From DASUGM01 sp036274055 (lineage in GTDB: Bacteria; Acidobacteriota; Vicinamibacteria; Vicinamibacterales; SCN-69-37): a DNA stretch of 5,670 nucleotides. A program made the translations under genes and the position numbers. The notes beneath the pieces are model-generated. The model had not been told where the DNA came from. It saw only the letters and a list, made by a program, of their open reading frames with translations, and did no database searches. Of the stretch, positions 4,267 to 5,670 are shown piece by piece. The stretch's first letter is position 1. Each line of letters begins with the position of its first letter. The stretch is taken from NCBI GenBank assembly GCA_036274055.1, contig DASUGM010000247.1:1-5670 (forward strand). The letters are read 5' to 3'.

Positions 4267-5586
4267 GTGCACCTGCTGTACACGCTCGCCATCGTCCTCC
4301 TGGCGGTCGTGCTGTCGCCCTGGTTCGTCTATCAAGCCCTGTTTTACCGGAAGTACATCGGCAGCCTCGCGCAGCGGATGGGCTACCTGCCGGTTACCTT
4401 CAACTTTGATGGCGATGAGTCGATTTGGATACACGCCGTATCCGTCGGCGAAGCGCTCACCGCCCGGGCGCTGATTGCCGATCTGCGCGAGCGCTACCCC
4501 GACCTTCGCCTCTTCGTCTCGACGACGACGCTGACCGGCCAGCAGATCGCGCGGACCTTTCAGGGCGTCGACGCGGTGTTCTTTTTTCCGTTCGACTGGC
4601 CGCCGTTCGTCAGCCGCACCCTGCGACTGGTCAAGCCGCGGCTCTTCATCATGATGGAGACGGAGATCTGGCCCAACCTGCTGCGCGCCTGCCGCAAGCG
4701 CGGCGTCAAGACCGCGCTCGTCAACGGGCGGATCTCGTCGCGCTCGTATCCGCGTTACCGGCTGGCGCGCGGGTTCTTCAAGAGCGTGCTGGCTGACGTC
4801 GACCGCTTCTGCATGCAGAGCGAGGAGTCGGCGCGCCGGATCGTGGAGATCGGCGCCGATCCGCAGCGCGTCATCGTCACCGGCAGCCTCAAGTTCGAAT
4901 CGCTCGACGCGCCGGCGGCGGTGGCGGGACGCGGCGCCGCGCGCGTGCAGCGCTACTTCCGGATTCCCGCATCGCGGCCGGTGATCATCGCCGCGAGCAC
5001 GCTAAAGGGCGAGGAAACGCCCGTGCTGGCGGCGTTCGCCGCGGTGCGGCGGGCGCATCCGACGGCGCTGCTGGTGATCGCGCCGCGCAAGCCCGAGCGC
5101 TTTGCCGACGCCGAAGCGCTCGCGCGCGGCGAGGGCCTGCGCGTCGTCAAACGCACGGAACTCGCCGTTGACGCCGAGCCGCGCGCCGACGTCGTCATCC
5201 TCGACACGATTGGCGAACTGGCGCATCTGTTCCAGGTCGCGACCGTGGTTTTCGTCGGCGGCAGTCTCGTCGACCAGGGTGGGCACAACATCCTCGAGCC
5301 GGCGGTGCACGGCAAACCGATCGTCTTCGGTCCGCATATGCAGAACTTCGCGGAAATCGCGGCCACGTTTCTGCGCAGCCAGGCGGCGATTCAAGTGCCC
5401 GGCCCGGCCGAACTGACCGCGACGATCGTGCGGTTGATCGGCGACCCGGTCGAGCGCGCGCGTCTCGGCGCCGCGGCCCGGGCGCTGGTCGAAGCCAACC
5501 GCGGCGCCAAACCGCGCACGCTCGCCGCGATTGGCGATCTGATGCCGCCGCCCGGCCGCCGCGGCGTGATTCCGTTCCGGCGGTAG
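4267..5586 (+). CDS. waaA: 3-deoxy-D-manno-octulosonic acid (Kdo) transferase
   Basis: This GT30-family glycosyltransferase moves Kdo from CMP-Kdo onto lipid IVA, building the inner core of LPS at the cytoplasmic face of the inner membrane. Residues 4-25 form a hydrophobic N-terminal anchor. Family motifs follow in order: WIHAVSVGE (54-62) with the proposed catalytic Glu62; STTTLTGQQ (85-93); METEIWPN (130-137); NGRISSRS (153-160); TGSLKFE (205-211); AASTLKGEE (242-250); APRKPERF (272-279); DTIGELAHLF (313-322); and FVGGSLVDQGGHNILEPA (329-346), the donor-binding region. The 439 residues are close to the usual 420-430. Two positions that are often His in the family (ASTHxGE, PRHPER) are Leu and Lys here. 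The GTG at 4267 is the only start that keeps the membrane anchor. It diverges from gap and ends 30 bp before a palindrome. Whether it adds one or more Kdo units cannot be told. Confidence 0.96.
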   Translation: MHLLYTLAIVLLAVVLSPWFVYQALFYRKYIGSLAQRMGYLPVTFNFDGDESIWIHAVSVGEALTARALIADLRERYPDLRLFVSTTTLTGQQIARTFQGVDAVFFFPFDWPPFVSRTLRLVKPRLFIMMETEIWPNLLRACRKRGVKTALVNGRISSRSYPRYRLARGFFKSVLADVDRFCMQSEESARRIVEIGADPQRVIVTGSLKFESLDAPAAVAGRGAARVQRYFRIPASRPVIIAASTLKGEETPVLAAFAAVRRAHPTALLVIAPRKPERFADAEALARGEGLRVVKRTELAVDAEPRADVVILDTIGELAHLFQVATVVFVGGSLVDQGGHNILEPAVHGKPIVFGPHMQNFAEIAATFLRSQAAIQVPGPAELTATIVRLIGDPVERARLGAAARALVEANRGAKPRTLAAIGDLMPPPGRRGVIPFRR

Positions 5587-5616
5587 GGGGACGGCGGTGT
5601 TTTCCACAGATTTGCC

Positions 5617-5670
5617 GAAAATGGGGACAGGGGTCGGACCAGTGAATGACCGACCCCTGTCCCCATTTTC
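5617..5670. repeat. Perfect 21-bp-arm palindrome, REP-like or bidirectional terminator
   Basis: The arm at 5617-5637 (starting GAAAATGGGGACAGGGG) is exactly complementary to 5650-5670 around a 12-nt loop; the window ends with the right arm, so the element may continue. The GGGGACAGGGGTC core resembles dispersed palindromes found beside Y1/REP-associated transposase genes in many bacteria, which is recalled rather than searched. It also contains GGAC, one of the tetranucleotides linked to REP sequences. Placed 30 bp after the waaA stop, with a T-run at the end of its right arm and an A-run at the start of its left arm, it could also end transcription from both sides. Confidence 0.8.

Noticed and set aside
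2819..4474. Open plus-strand frame of about 550 codons opposite gap and the start of pgk
   Set aside because: It covers canonical gap on the other strand and runs into waaA in the wrong frame. It has no domain motifs, so it is a shadow of GC-biased codons.
5602..5610. TTTTCCACA resembling a DnaA box
   Set aside because: A single isolated near-match outside any cluster and with no origin-linked genes; chance is likely.

Overview
The window looks like chromosomal DNA of a high-GC, Gram-negative bacterium. A lipid A Kdo transferase gene (waaA) implies an LPS outer membrane. The gap-pgk-tpiA-secG-tRNA-Leu block, a SecG with a long Pro/Ala tail, spacers filled with heptamer repeats, and a GGGGACAGGGGTC palindrome together remind me of soil Acidobacteriota (Vicinamibacteria-like). 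That placement is inference from gene order and style, not from a marker gene.

Layout, left to right. (1) Positions 2-271 (+) hold the C-terminal end of a tyrosine recombinase with its catalytic His and Tyr. It stops 11 bp from the 3' end of a tRNA gene. (2) Positions 283-369 (-) are tRNA-Leu(GAG), with encoded CCA. (3) From 4147 down to 478 on the minus strand lies one run of genes: gap (GAPDH), pgk, tpiA and secG, leading on to the tRNA. (4) Positions 4148-4266 are a divergent promoter region. (5) Positions 4267-5586 (+) are waaA. (6) Positions 5617-5670 are a perfect 21-bp-arm palindrome at the window edge, resembling REP/RAYT-type elements or a bidirectional terminator.

How the genes work together: gap, pgk and tpiA encode consecutive lower-glycolysis enzymes and sit in one transcription unit. 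The gap-pgk spacer is only 10 bp. secG (Sec translocon) and tRNA-Leu follow, an arrangement also known from other bacteria. waaA is transcribed away from this unit, probably from a promoter overlapping that of gap, and may make a leaderless mRNA starting at GTG.

The most unusual aspect is the spacers. The three longer gaps of the operon (pgk/tpiA, tpiA/secG, secG/tRNA) are each about 100 bp and each is filled by period-7 repeat DNA. Two are foldback arrays of AAACTYS-type heptamers with 17-nt loops; one is a direct array of about 18 YAGNGCC-type units. In all three cases the stop codon of the upstream gene lies in or at the edge of the repeat. I see no new defence or biosynthetic system here. 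The long open frames opposite gap, pgk, tpiA and waaA are high-GC shadows.
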